Virus record (IMG/VR): IMGVR_UViG_3300045119_000125
Coordinates: 1 to 36,616 of that record
Source: a virus
Reading direction: 5' to 3' (one strand)
DNA length: 36,616 nucleotides
Both the position numbers and the translations under genes were made by a program. Shown here one piece after another: positions 22,905 through 29,379 of this stretch (the first letter of the stretch is position 1; each line of letters starts with the position of its first letter). Under the pieces are notes generated by a model. That model was not told where the DNA came from. It made no database searches and was given only the letters and a program-made list of their open reading frames with translations.

Positions 22905-23365
22905 GGCGTCGCCGCCGCTTTGAGAACATCCTTCTGCAGCGACTCGCGCAGCTTCGTCTCGACCTCATCTCGCGTCGTGAGCAGCGCATTGCGCAGAAAC
23001 GGCTGGGCTTTCTGATAGCGCGTGCCCAGCTCGACAAACTGCAGCACGTAGTAGGCCGCTTTGCGAACGCCGAGCAGCCCGCTCGCGATGTTTTTCTGCG
23101 CGTTGATCGTCGAGATCGTGCGCAAGCTCGCTTTGGCAAAGCCTGGGCCGACCGTGTTGCCCTTGATGCCGATCGACTTGAGTCGCTTCGAGAGCCCGAG
23201 TCGATGAATCTCGGTGCCGACCGGGCACGTTTCGATCGCGCGAGCGAGCGCGACATTGATCCCAGCCTTGACGCAGCGCTTCAACGCTTTGCCGTCATCG
23301 AGCTTGCCGAGCGCTTGCAGCTGTCGCGTGAGCTGCGCCACCCCTTCGAGCGTCGGCGTGCCCAT
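22901..23365 (-). CDS. HK97 gp10-like head-tail protein (154 aa)
   Basis: ATG at 23365 overlaps the upstream stop by one base; a much longer open frame is disregarded because it covers the neighbouring gene. The product is helical in the N-terminal half (LEGVAQLTRQLQALGKLDDG and ALKRCVKAGINVALARAIET), followed by KAAYYVLQFVELGTRYQKAQ and PFLRNALLTTRDEV near 102-135, the E-x-G-T-x-x-x-x-A-x-P-F-L-R motif of the HK97-gp10/putative tail-component family. It sits between the head-tail adaptor and the terminator, as in many siphophages. Confidence 0.85.
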   Translation of the reverse strand: MGTPTLEGVAQLTRQLQALGKLDDGKALKRCVKAGINVALARAIETCPVGTEIHRLGLSKRLKSIGIKGNTVGPGFAKASLRTISTINAQKNIASGLLGVRKAAYYVLQFVELGTRYQKAQPFLRNALLTTRDEVETKLRESLQKDVLKAAATP

Positions 23366-23778
23366 TACGCTGTCGCCCCGACGCGAAAGCCTGCCGCGTC
23401 GCGCAGCGCGCACGTGAGAGTGAGATTCTCGCGCAGATTGATATCGCGCACCGCGCCGAGCACGTCGTAATACTCGAACACGGGGCCCGACTCGCCGGGG
23501 TTCGTCAGATACACGAGACGAAACTGATGCGGCCCAGCGCCCGACATGCCAGGTCGATAGCGAATGGTGATGCGCGTCGAGACCTGTCGCGAGAGCTGCT
23601 CGGCTTGCACGCTTTCGTAGGGCTTCCAATCATCGATGGCGAAGAAAACATTCTCGGCGAAGAGCGTGTAGCTCACGTTCGGCGCTCCGGTCGAGTCCGT
23701 GCCCTCGACGCGTCGCTCGATGTTGCAGACGTGGCGCAGCGCGCCTGATTGCGTCGGGTGGATGAACGTTTTCTTCAA
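23365..23778 (-). CDS. Head closure/head-tail adaptor protein (137 aa)
   Basis: A TTG start at 23778 overlaps the preceding TGA (TTGA). Typical features are SGALRHVCNIERRVEGTDST near 11-30, followed by ENVFFAIDDWKPYESVQAEQ and VSTRITIRYRPGM near 66-78, which fit the SPP1 gp16/phage head-tail joining fold. The C-terminus has an ENLTLTCALRDA strand. It would seal the portal after DNA packaging and dock the tail. Confidence 0.82.
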   Translation of the reverse strand: MKKTFIHPTQSGALRHVCNIERRVEGTDSTGAPNVSYTLFAENVFFAIDDWKPYESVQAEQLSRQVSTRITIRYRPGMSGAGPHQFRLVYLTNPGESGPVFEYYDVLGAVRDINLRENLTLTCALRDAAGFRVGATA

Positions 23779-24014
23779 GTGTCCGCTCCGACCGCAGACA
23801 GAGGTTCAGGCTCGTTACCGATATCTAGTCGGACGGTTGTTCCTGAACTTGTCTGCGGCGCGCCCGAAGGCGCTAGCGGCTTCGCGGTGGTGTATGAAAT
23901 CGAGATCGGCTGACGACGACGATTCGCCGCCATTCTCTGTTCGAGCTGCTCCAGTCGAGCACGTATCGCGACGGGCATGTGGGCGCGGATCCGCTTGCAG
24001 TGACCGCAGCTCAT
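23775..24014 (-). CDS. Small protein of the connector region (79 aa)
   Basis: ATG at 24014 overlaps the upstream stop (ATGA), and the stop overlaps the next TTG start. The product opens MSCGHCKRIRAHMPVAIRAR, with a CxxC motif, a helical basic middle (LEQLEQRMAANRRRQPI) and a loose Ser/Thr/Pro-rich tail. The same position holds small zinc-knuckle-like proteins in some phages, but I cannot name a family. It may stabilise the head-tail joint. Confidence 0.6.
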   Translation of the reverse strand: MSCGHCKRIRAHMPVAIRARLEQLEQRMAANRRRQPISISYTTAKPLAPSGAPQTSSGTTVRLDIGNEPEPLSAVGADT

Positions 24015-24517
24015 ACGCCCATCCCGATGCGGTACGGCGTGAGCATCTGCAGCGCAGTGTCCTCCAGCAGCTGCCACGTCTCCGTGTTGCGATCGAAGAG
24101 CTGCTCGATCTTGAGCAGGATCGCCGACTTGATGTCGCTGCGCTTCGCGTCGCTGTCGTCCTGCATGATCGGGTTCTGATTCTTCCAGTGATCGCGCCAC
24201 TGCTCATCGGTCCAGTTCCCGCTGCCCGGTATGCCAGGAAGCCCACCGATCACGAAGGGTCGATCTCCAGGCTCGACGAAGACGCCATCTTTCGCCGGAG
24301 AGTCCACCGGGTTCGGCAGCGGCACCCCTTCGTCAGCCGGAGGCGAGTCGAGTTCCATCAGCTGACCGATCGAGCGCTGCGTATAGTTTTCCGCCCAGCT
24401 CACAGCCGCATTGATCAGCAGCTGAATGCGCCGATCGTGAATCGTTAAGCCCTCGTCGATCGACAGCTGATCTTTCGCGTCTTGCAGCGTGATGAAAATC
24501 CGGGGCGAGTTGCTCAT
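24011..24517 (-). CDS. Head-tail connector protein, gp6-like (168 aa)
   Basis: ATG at 24517 overlaps the preceding stop (ATGA); a slightly earlier in-frame codon is not needed. The N-terminus reads FITLQDAKDQLSIDEGLTIH and continues DRRIQLLINAAVSWAENYTQ, the gp6/QLRG-type signature (L-x-x-A-K-x-x-L then I-x-x-L-I-x-A-A). The C-terminal DIKSAILLKIEQLFDRNTET is the second conserved helix. A Pro/Gly-rich insertion of about 45 residues separates them. It is the first connector gene after the sugar-modification block. Confidence 0.85.
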   Translation of the reverse strand: MSNSPRIFITLQDAKDQLSIDEGLTIHDRRIQLLINAAVSWAENYTQRSIGQLMELDSPPADEGVPLPNPVDSPAKDGVFVEPGDRPFVIGGLPGIPGSGNWTDEQWRDHWKNQNPIMQDDSDAKRSDIKSAILLKIEQLFDRNTETWQLLEDTALQMLTPYRIGMGV

Positions 24518-25257
24518 CGATAGTGCTCCGCGATCCACTTATGCTTTCGCTGTATGTGGACGTCCCAGGGGTCGACATGCCCGTGCATTATCACTATTTT
24601 CGCCGTGGGGGGAAGGACCCCGCCCGCAGGCATGATCTGATTGCGATACGAATACACCCCATCGGCCTTCGTAAACTTCGCCTCGTGAGGCCCGAGACAC
24701 GCGCCGATCCACGCTTGATCGCTGCCGATGTATTTCAGCTGCAGCCCGAGCGCGGGGCTCGTGTAGGGGTCGAACTTCTCCCACAGCTGGGGTCGAGCGC
24801 CCGCCTTGTGATAGATCAGCGAGCCGTTGTAGGGGGTGCCTCGCGCAGTGTCGCCGTACATCTTGAAATCAATATCGGTCTCAAAAAGCGAGGTGATTTC
24901 CCGGCAGATAACCACGTCAAGATCGATCGAGCAGATGCGGGGCCCGAACAACTCGCCAGCTCCGCGAGAGAACATCTTAAGTCGCCGATAGCACGAGGGG
25001 TTGAGCCCACGGTGCGGGCTTGGAATGTTGGCATAGTCGCTCCACAGCTTGATGATACGAACGCGCGGATCGATACCGCCAGGATCGTCGGTGACGCAGA
25101 CCAACTCGAAGGGCTTCAAGTAATGCCGCGAGAGCATGTTGAAAAGCACGTTTACGGTGTCGGGCGAGAACTTCGAGCGATACCCGACCATGGGCTTCCA
25201 CTTCCAGCAGACGAAGGTCAGCCGATCTTTCGCTGCGACATTGAGCTGCGCGTTCAA
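24514..25257 (-). CDS. GT8-like glycosyltransferase (247 aa)
   Basis: A TTG start at 25257 is supported by GGAGG at good spacing and a TTGA overlap with the previous stop. The GT-A pattern is visible: LTFVCWKWKPMVGYRSKF at the N-terminus, CYRRLKMFSRGAGELFGPRI before ICSIDLDVVI with the DxD (D112, D114), then YNGSLIYHKAG and YIGSDQAWIGACLG, ending in a conserved HGHVDPWD. Enzymes of this shape move a sugar from a nucleotide donor. The acceptor cannot be predicted; it lies in a block with five other modification genes. Confidence 0.75.
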   Translation of the reverse strand: MNAQLNVAAKDRLTFVCWKWKPMVGYRSKFSPDTVNVLFNMLSRHYLKPFELVCVTDDPGGIDPRVRIIKLWSDYANIPSPHRGLNPSCYRRLKMFSRGAGELFGPRICSIDLDVVICREITSLFETDIDFKMYGDTARGTPYNGSLIYHKAGARPQLWEKFDPYTSPALGLQLKYIGSDQAWIGACLGPHEAKFTKADGVYSYRNQIMPAGGVLPPTAKIVIMHGHVDPWDVHIQRKHKWIAEHYR

Positions 25258-25979
25258 GGGAAAATCCTCCGATAAGGAAAGCTCAGGTTCAGCGGGCGCC
25301 AGTCGAGATCGCGGCCGCGCTCGACCTTGATGCGCTGAATAGCGCCGACATCCTCGGGCGCACCCTTACGAACATACGTCGTCGTGCTCGCGTCGCTGAT
25401 CGTCGAGCGGGGCACGCGATAGATCGAGCTGTCGAGCATCACGGGCTCGCCCGACTGACGCACCAAGCGATCGCGAAACTCGGCGTCCGTGCCGTAGTGA
25501 CCGGCAAAGCGCTCATCGTATCCGCCGATTTTCCAGTACAGCTCGCGCGACATGAGCCACGTGTTCGGGTGCGGCTTGTACGGGCTGCGCTCGTCGGGCA
25601 GTGCGTCGAGCGTCTCACGCGTGAATCGATACGCGCGCAGCGCGTCGAGCTTGTGCGCGATCAGCCACTCGAACGTCGAGCACGGCACGAGATGATCGAT
25701 GTCGGTCAAGAGCAGCCAGCGCGCTGTCGAATGATGCGCCGCAATGTTGCGGGCGGCGTCTTGATTCCAGCGCACATCGACGTCGATGCGAAAGATCGTC
25801 AGAGGACAGCCGATAGGCGCAGCCCTGGCCTCGCCATTGGGAGATCCGTCGTCGGTGATCAGAACCTCAAGCCGATCGAGAACGCCTTGGGGAAAGCTCC
25901 GTAGTCGGTCGAGCTGCTCATCGAGCATGCCCTGATTCATGTAATACGGCATGCAGAGCGCAATCAAACGGCTTGGCAT
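25254..25979 (-). CDS. GT2-family glycosyltransferase (241 aa)
   Basis: ATG at 25979 is preferred because the protein then begins with LIALCMPYYMNQGMLDEQLD, the first strand and helix of a GT-A fold. RWNQDAARNIAAHHSTARWL precedes LLLTDIDHLVP, with the DxD at 93-95, and the C-terminal part has GYDERFAGHYGTDAEFRDRL, the family's acceptor-side motif. It resembles the GT2/GT7-like enzymes found in other phages near structural genes. It overlaps the upstream gene by 16 bases and the downstream one by four. Confidence 0.8.
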   Translation of the reverse strand: MPSRLIALCMPYYMNQGMLDEQLDRLRSFPQGVLDRLEVLITDDGSPNGEARAAPIGCPLTIFRIDVDVRWNQDAARNIAAHHSTARWLLLTDIDHLVPCSTFEWLIAHKLDALRAYRFTRETLDALPDERSPYKPHPNTWLMSRELYWKIGGYDERFAGHYGTDAEFRDRLVRQSGEPVMLDSSIYRVPRSTISDASTTTYVRKGAPEDVGAIQRIKVERGRDLDWRPLNLSFPYRRIFP

Positions 25980-26599
25980 TCGACCTCCAGCTGACGGGGT
26001 GAGAGTGGCAGAAAGGGCAGACGAAACGTGTTCTCGCAGACGATGCGCGTGAGCACCCCCGCAGCGCGCAGCTGCTGCGACGCCTCGGAGAACTGTAGCG
26101 ACCACTCGTCGAGCCGCTTCGCGCCGGTCGATGTCTTCGACCAGGAGTAAGGCGGGTACCAGTGCGCTTCATCGTGCGGGCCGCGCTTCATGTCGAAGCC
26201 GACGAGATAGAGCTGCTTCGGTCGCATCTGATAGGCCAAGTTCAGGGCGCAAAAGCCCGAGTGGGTGCCGTTCAGCTTGCCGCGCTCATCGCTCAACGTG
26301 GTCGATTCGTGATCGCAATCAAATAGCTCGACGTCCATGCTGTCGAGGTTCAGCGGGTTGGTGAGCACGGCGCGCAGATCGCCCTTGACCGCTTGCGAGC
26401 GAAGCCAGATCGGCTTGCCGAACTTCGACACTTGCGCGAAACGATGCTCCATCCACAACCGATCCATGCTCACGATCGCATCGACGCGTGGCGCATAGAT
26501 CGCAGCGTCATTGACCGCGATCACGTAGCCCGGCAATCGGCGCAGATTCACGCGCGACGCTGACCAACCGCCCGCGACGATCGTCACCGATTCTTTCAT
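25964..26599 (-). CDS. DUF115/GT42-like Rossmann-fold protein (211 aa), paralogue of the frameshifted gene
   Basis: ATG at 26599 overlaps the methyltransferase stop (ATGA); a longer open frame lies over that gene and is disregarded. The protein starts with a Gly-rich loop, SVTIVAGGWSAS, followed by VIAVNDAAIYAPRVDAIVSM and later GTHSGFCALNLAYQMRPKQL and YLVGFDMKRG...HW. This layout (G-x-G/S-x-S near the start, then SG-x-x-A-x-x-x-A and L-x-G-x-D) is shared with DUF115 and GT42-type sialyltransferase-like proteins, so a sugar- or nucleotide-binding role is likely. It is a diverged copy of the -1 frame product at 28345-29043. Confidence 0.65.
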   Translation of the reverse strand: MKESVTIVAGGWSASRVNLRRLPGYVIAVNDAAIYAPRVDAIVSMDRLWMEHRFAQVSKFGKPIWLRSQAVKGDLRAVLTNPLNLDSMDVELFDCDHESTTLSDERGKLNGTHSGFCALNLAYQMRPKQLYLVGFDMKRGPHDEAHWYPPYSWSKTSTGAKRLDEWSLQFSEASQQLRAAGVLTRIVCENTFRLPFLPLSPRQLEVECQAV

Positions 26600-27234
26600 G
26601 CGGTGTAACTCATGGTCTCGAATTTGATGCCCCAGTGAACGCGCATCGGCGAGCTGAACGCTTTCGACAGCTCGCGCTGATACGCAAAGGCGATTCCGGG
26701 GTTTCCCTTCGCGCCGCCGCGCACATCGACGATGATCTGCGTTTGCCCCTTGATCGAGCAGCTCTTGACGAAATCGATGTAGCGCGAAGGTGGGTAGTGA
26801 AAGCACCAACTTTTGAGCGAGATCACGAGATCATAAAAATGCGGCGCGCGAGGCGCTTCAGGTCTGATCGCGTGAATGCGCTCGACGCCGTTCAGCTGCA
26901 GAAAATTGCGGGCGATATCGAAGTTCGAGAAGGTCTCGGCGTGGTTCGTCATCTGCGGCAGATCATCGACGCCATCGAGCAGCGACACGCTGCAGCCGCC
27001 GCCGTAGTGACGATTGAGCAAGATGTTGATCCCTCCCATGCCTCCGCCGATGTCGAGAATCGTGTCGCAGCGCTTCGGCAGGAACGGCTCGATCGAGCGA
27101 AACTCGCTCGCGAGCATCTCGGCATACTTGCCGAGCCAGAGCGCGCGATCGTCCTTCATATCATCGAGCGCCCCGCGCTGCTGCACGAGATACGGGTACA
27201 CAAAATCCGGCACCGCAATTTCGTGACTGATCAT
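26596..27234 (-). CDS. Class I SAM-dependent methyltransferase (212 aa)
   Basis: ATG at 27234 overlaps the upstream stop (ATGA). Motif I is clear: CDTILDIGGGMGGINILL near 56-73, with the acidic end of strand 2 at SVSLLDGVDD. The N-terminal 50 residues are a helical lid (KYAEMLASEFRSIEPFLPK). The later YDLVISLKSWCFHYPPSRYI fits motif IV with an altered catalytic sequence. It resembles small phage or sugar O-methyltransferases more than DNA methylases: no DPPY or PC motif is visible. Methylation of a transferred sugar is the best guess. Confidence 0.78.
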   Translation of the reverse strand: MISHEIAVPDFVYPYLVQQRGALDDMKDDRALWLGKYAEMLASEFRSIEPFLPKRCDTILDIGGGMGGINILLNRHYGGGCSVSLLDGVDDLPQMTNHAETFSNFDIARNFLQLNGVERIHAIRPEAPRAPHFYDLVISLKSWCFHYPPSRYIDFVKSCSIKGQTQIIVDVRGGAKGNPGIAFAYQRELSKAFSSPMRVHWGIKFETMSYTA

Positions 27235-28412
27235 TTCAGCGCGACGATCGTCACGGACTTGCTGCCGTTCGTCAGCTGAGTGATCGACCACCCTATCGCG
27301 TTGAGTTTGCGCTCCCACCAATGTGCGTCATGCAGCGACAGGTGGGCATTGCGCCCGTCCGGAAGGATCGCATTCGCAGGCTTGGTGTCGATCACGAAGT
27401 AGGCGACGCGACCCGTCAAGCGATGCACGTGATCGAGCACCGCGTCGAGCTTCTCGGGCTCGACGTGCTCCAGGACGTCGGTGCAGACCACCATGTCGCA
27501 GGGCTTAGGCATTTTCTCGCGCCCGATGATTCCGGGGTCATACCCCGAGATGCGAAATTCTGCCGCCAGCGAGTCGGCCAGCTTGTTCTCGCCGCAGCCA
27601 TAGTCCAGAACGGTCTTCGGCTGATACTGCGCATGCAGCGCTCGAACGGCGTCGGTGTGCTTCGCCCCGTCTGCGCCCCATTTTTGCTTGCGATGCAGCT
27701 CGACGAGCTGATCGCGATAAACGCTGCTCGTGAGATCGTCCGCGCCGTATCGATACGCGCCTGCATGTCGCATGAACATCCCAATGTGGCCCAAGTCGAG
27801 CGCGTGAATGCCTTTTTTCGAGAGCCGATAGGCCAGCACCGTCGCGCACGTGCCGAGACAGAGTAGGACACGCGCCGAGGTTTTGCCAATCTGCTCCTCC
27901 AGCTGATCGATCACAGCGTAGGCGTGCTGACGAGGGCCGATCACTTCGCGCACCGACTTCGCCTCGCTGCCGATCATCTCGGTGGTGATGCTTTTCTTGT
28001 CGCCGCTCACGAGCACGATGTCTTGATCGCGCCAGAGTTCGCGAACCTCATTCCAATACGCGGGGGTATCGATCCACGGCGCGTTGTCGGGGCGCGTGAT
28101 GAAGCTCGATGCATAGGTTTTCGCGCCGAGCAGCGATGAGAACTGCGGCCCGGTATATTTGAGCCAGCTCTCGCGGCGCGGTGCGCCCTCGATCGCGAAC
28201 GGGTTCGGCAATCCGACGAGACAATCGCCGGGCTTTTTGAGCACTTCCTGCAGCTCCTGCGCGAGTCCTCGCTCAGCACGCTGCGACGTGCATGCGCCGC
28301 CGATCGCGCAGCGCCACTCGCCGTCGCCGAATCGTGCGATCGACCTATGGCTGCACTCGATCAGCGTGCTCGACTCGCTCCAGATCTTCGGATACCACGG
28401 GAATTCTTTCAT
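27231..28412 (-). CDS. Fusion of GT-D-type glycosyltransferase (DUF1792-like) and SAM methyltransferase (393 aa)
   Basis: The N-terminal half has CSHRSIARFGDGEWRCAIGG near 20-39, the R-x-G-D-G-E core of the GT-D/DUF1792 fold, and DCLVGLPNPF and WRDQDIVLVSGDKKS further on. The C-terminal half, from about residue 267, is a class I methyltransferase: TVLDYGCGENKLADSLAAEF (motif I), VVCTDVLEHVEPEKLDAVLD (motif IV), and LPDGRNAHLSLHDAHWWERK near 351-370, a pattern common to phage methyltransferases. An AAGGAA ribosome-binding site precedes ATG 28412. One enzyme would add a sugar and methylate it. It overlaps the upstream gene by 68 bases. Confidence 0.75.
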   Translation of the reverse strand: MKEFPWYPKIWSESSTLIECSHRSIARFGDGEWRCAIGGACTSQRAERGLAQELQEVLKKPGDCLVGLPNPFAIEGAPRRESWLKYTGPQFSSLLGAKTYASSFITRPDNAPWIDTPAYWNEVRELWRDQDIVLVSGDKKSITTEMIGSEAKSVREVIGPRQHAYAVIDQLEEQIGKTSARVLLCLGTCATVLAYRLSKKGIHALDLGHIGMFMRHAGAYRYGADDLTSSVYRDQLVELHRKQKWGADGAKHTDAVRALHAQYQPKTVLDYGCGENKLADSLAAEFRISGYDPGIIGREKMPKPCDMVVCTDVLEHVEPEKLDAVLDHVHRLTGRVAYFVIDTKPANAILPDGRNAHLSLHDAHWWERKLNAIGWSITQLTNGSKSVTIVALK

Positions 28413-29237
28413 CGGGAAGTTCCTTGTCGATCGTCGATCGTCTGAAGCATTGCAGCGCCGACTGTCGCGAGCAGTTCACGACCTCGACGCCCTTGTCGCT
28501 CAAGCCCTTCGCGAGCTTGCCCATCGCGACGAGCCAGCCGGAATAGCGCGAGCCGTTTCCGAGCCCCTTCGGGTGATCTCCGTGCCAGTGGGACTTGCCG
28601 TTCGTGCGCTGCATGTCGAAGCCGAGCAGGATCATTTTCTTCACGCCCCAGACGTAGGCCAAGCTCATCGCTTGATACCCCGAGTTGCGCCCGGTGTGAA
28701 TGTGCGCGAGATCCGGCGAGAGCCCCTCGCGATCGGCCCCGAAGATCCAGTGCAGACCGTAGCGATCGCGCGCCGCGTTGCTGACCGTCCACAGCTCGCC
28801 GCGAAAGCCGCGCGCGACTTGGGGGAAGTACGCATTCCACCACGTCGTATCGCAAGCGTAGAGAACGTCGGCCCATGGCGCGAGTAGAAAGCTCGTGTTT
28901 ACGACTATGGTTTTACAGCGGGTGCGCGCGTGCTCGGCGTCCGCTTTCGTAAGCGACGGGCCGCTCGCGATAATGCAGACGGTCTCTCCGGCCCATCGTC
29001 CTGTGGCTTTTCCGTATCGGACGGGGGCGGCGGCTCCGTTTCGTTTTTTTTTAACGGTGCGCCGGGGATCACCTGACGTCGATCGGGCTGTCGCAGCTCG
29101 CTCTTGTCGGGCTTGATCTCTTCCGCCATCAGCTTGCTGACCAGATACACGCCGTAGCTCTGCTCAGCGGTGAAGATCTCGCCGATGCGTATCGGACCGT
29201 AGCGACTCTCGAAGCGTTTCAACGCTCGCACTTGCAT
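28345..29237 (-). CDS. Frameshift fusion: small post-capsid protein joined to DUF115/GT42-like protein (about 297 aa)
   Basis: The frame open from 29043 down to 28345 encodes a convincing domain: RWAGETVCIIASGPSLTKAD, then NTSFLLAPWADVLYACDTTW, GRNSGYQAMSLAYVWGVKKM and ILLGFDMQRTNGKSHWHGDH. It has no ATG, GTG or TTG before the one at 28668, which would remove the Gly-rich nucleotide loop. The upstream 110-codon frame has a canonical A_AAA_AAC heptamer at 29043-29049 that shifts -1 exactly into it. The predicted product is 65 codons of the small protein plus 232 residues. The alternative is a homopolymer error in the assembly. Confidence 0.65.
28905..29237 (-). CDS. Small protein after the capsid gene (unshifted product, 110 aa)
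   Basis: ATG at 29237 follows GAAGGAAA at good spacing and comes after the capsid-gene terminator, so an earlier in-frame codon at 29366 is rejected. Residues 1-45 (MQVRALKRFESRYGPIRIGE and YLVSKLMAEEIKP) resemble small post-capsid proteins of other siphophages that begin with a beta hairpin. Beyond residue 65 the frame is a disordered, Pro/Arg-rich tail (NETEPPPPSDTEK, then ALSRAARRLRKRTPSTRAP) which overlaps the real coding frame of the next domain, so this tail may be rarely made. Confidence 0.6.
   Translation of the reverse strand: MQVRALKRFESRYGPIRIGEIFTAEQSYGVYLVSKLMAEEIKPDKSELRQPDRRQVIPGAPLKKNETEPPPPSDTEKPQDDGPERPSALSRAARRLRKRTPSTRAPAVKP
29043..29052 (-). promoter_or_regulatory. Candidate -1 frameshift or transcriptional slippage site (nine-A run with A_AAA_AAC)
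   Basis: The - strand has nine A followed by CGA. In the 110-codon frame the codons are TTA AAA AAA AAC, so the heptamer A_AAA_AAC is in the correct phase. A -1 shift continues with CGA AAC GGA into the DUF115/GT42-like frame. A nine-A run can also cause RNA polymerase slippage. Only a small potential hairpin (CCGT/ACGG) is seen downstream. Confidence 0.6.
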
Positions 29238-29251
29238 GGTTTTTTTTCCTT

Positions 29252-29293
29252 CAAACGAAAACGCCCGCTGAGGCCGTATCTCCCCAGCGGGCG
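29252..29293 (-). terminator. Intrinsic terminator after the major capsid gene
   Basis: On the - strand the stem CGCCCGCTG/CAGCGGGCG (nine pairs, 14-base loop; arms at 29285-29293 and 29262-29270) is followed by TTTTCGTTT. It lies about 90 bases beyond the capsid stop and just before the ribosome-binding site of the next gene. Such hairpins raise capsid mRNA relative to later genes by partial termination. The 142-base gap holds nothing else that I can support. Confidence 0.8.
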
Positions 29294-29379
29294 CTGAATT
29301 GGCGATCTCCTGCCCAAGCAAATTGAAGTGCTTGGTCGAGCGTCGCCCTTTCTCTGTCGCGATCATTCAGCTCAACGGA

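Noticed and set aside
29238-29366. N-terminal extension of the small post-capsid gene to an in-frame start at 29366
   Set aside because: It would read through the terminator hairpin, while ATG 29237 has a strong ribosome-binding site.
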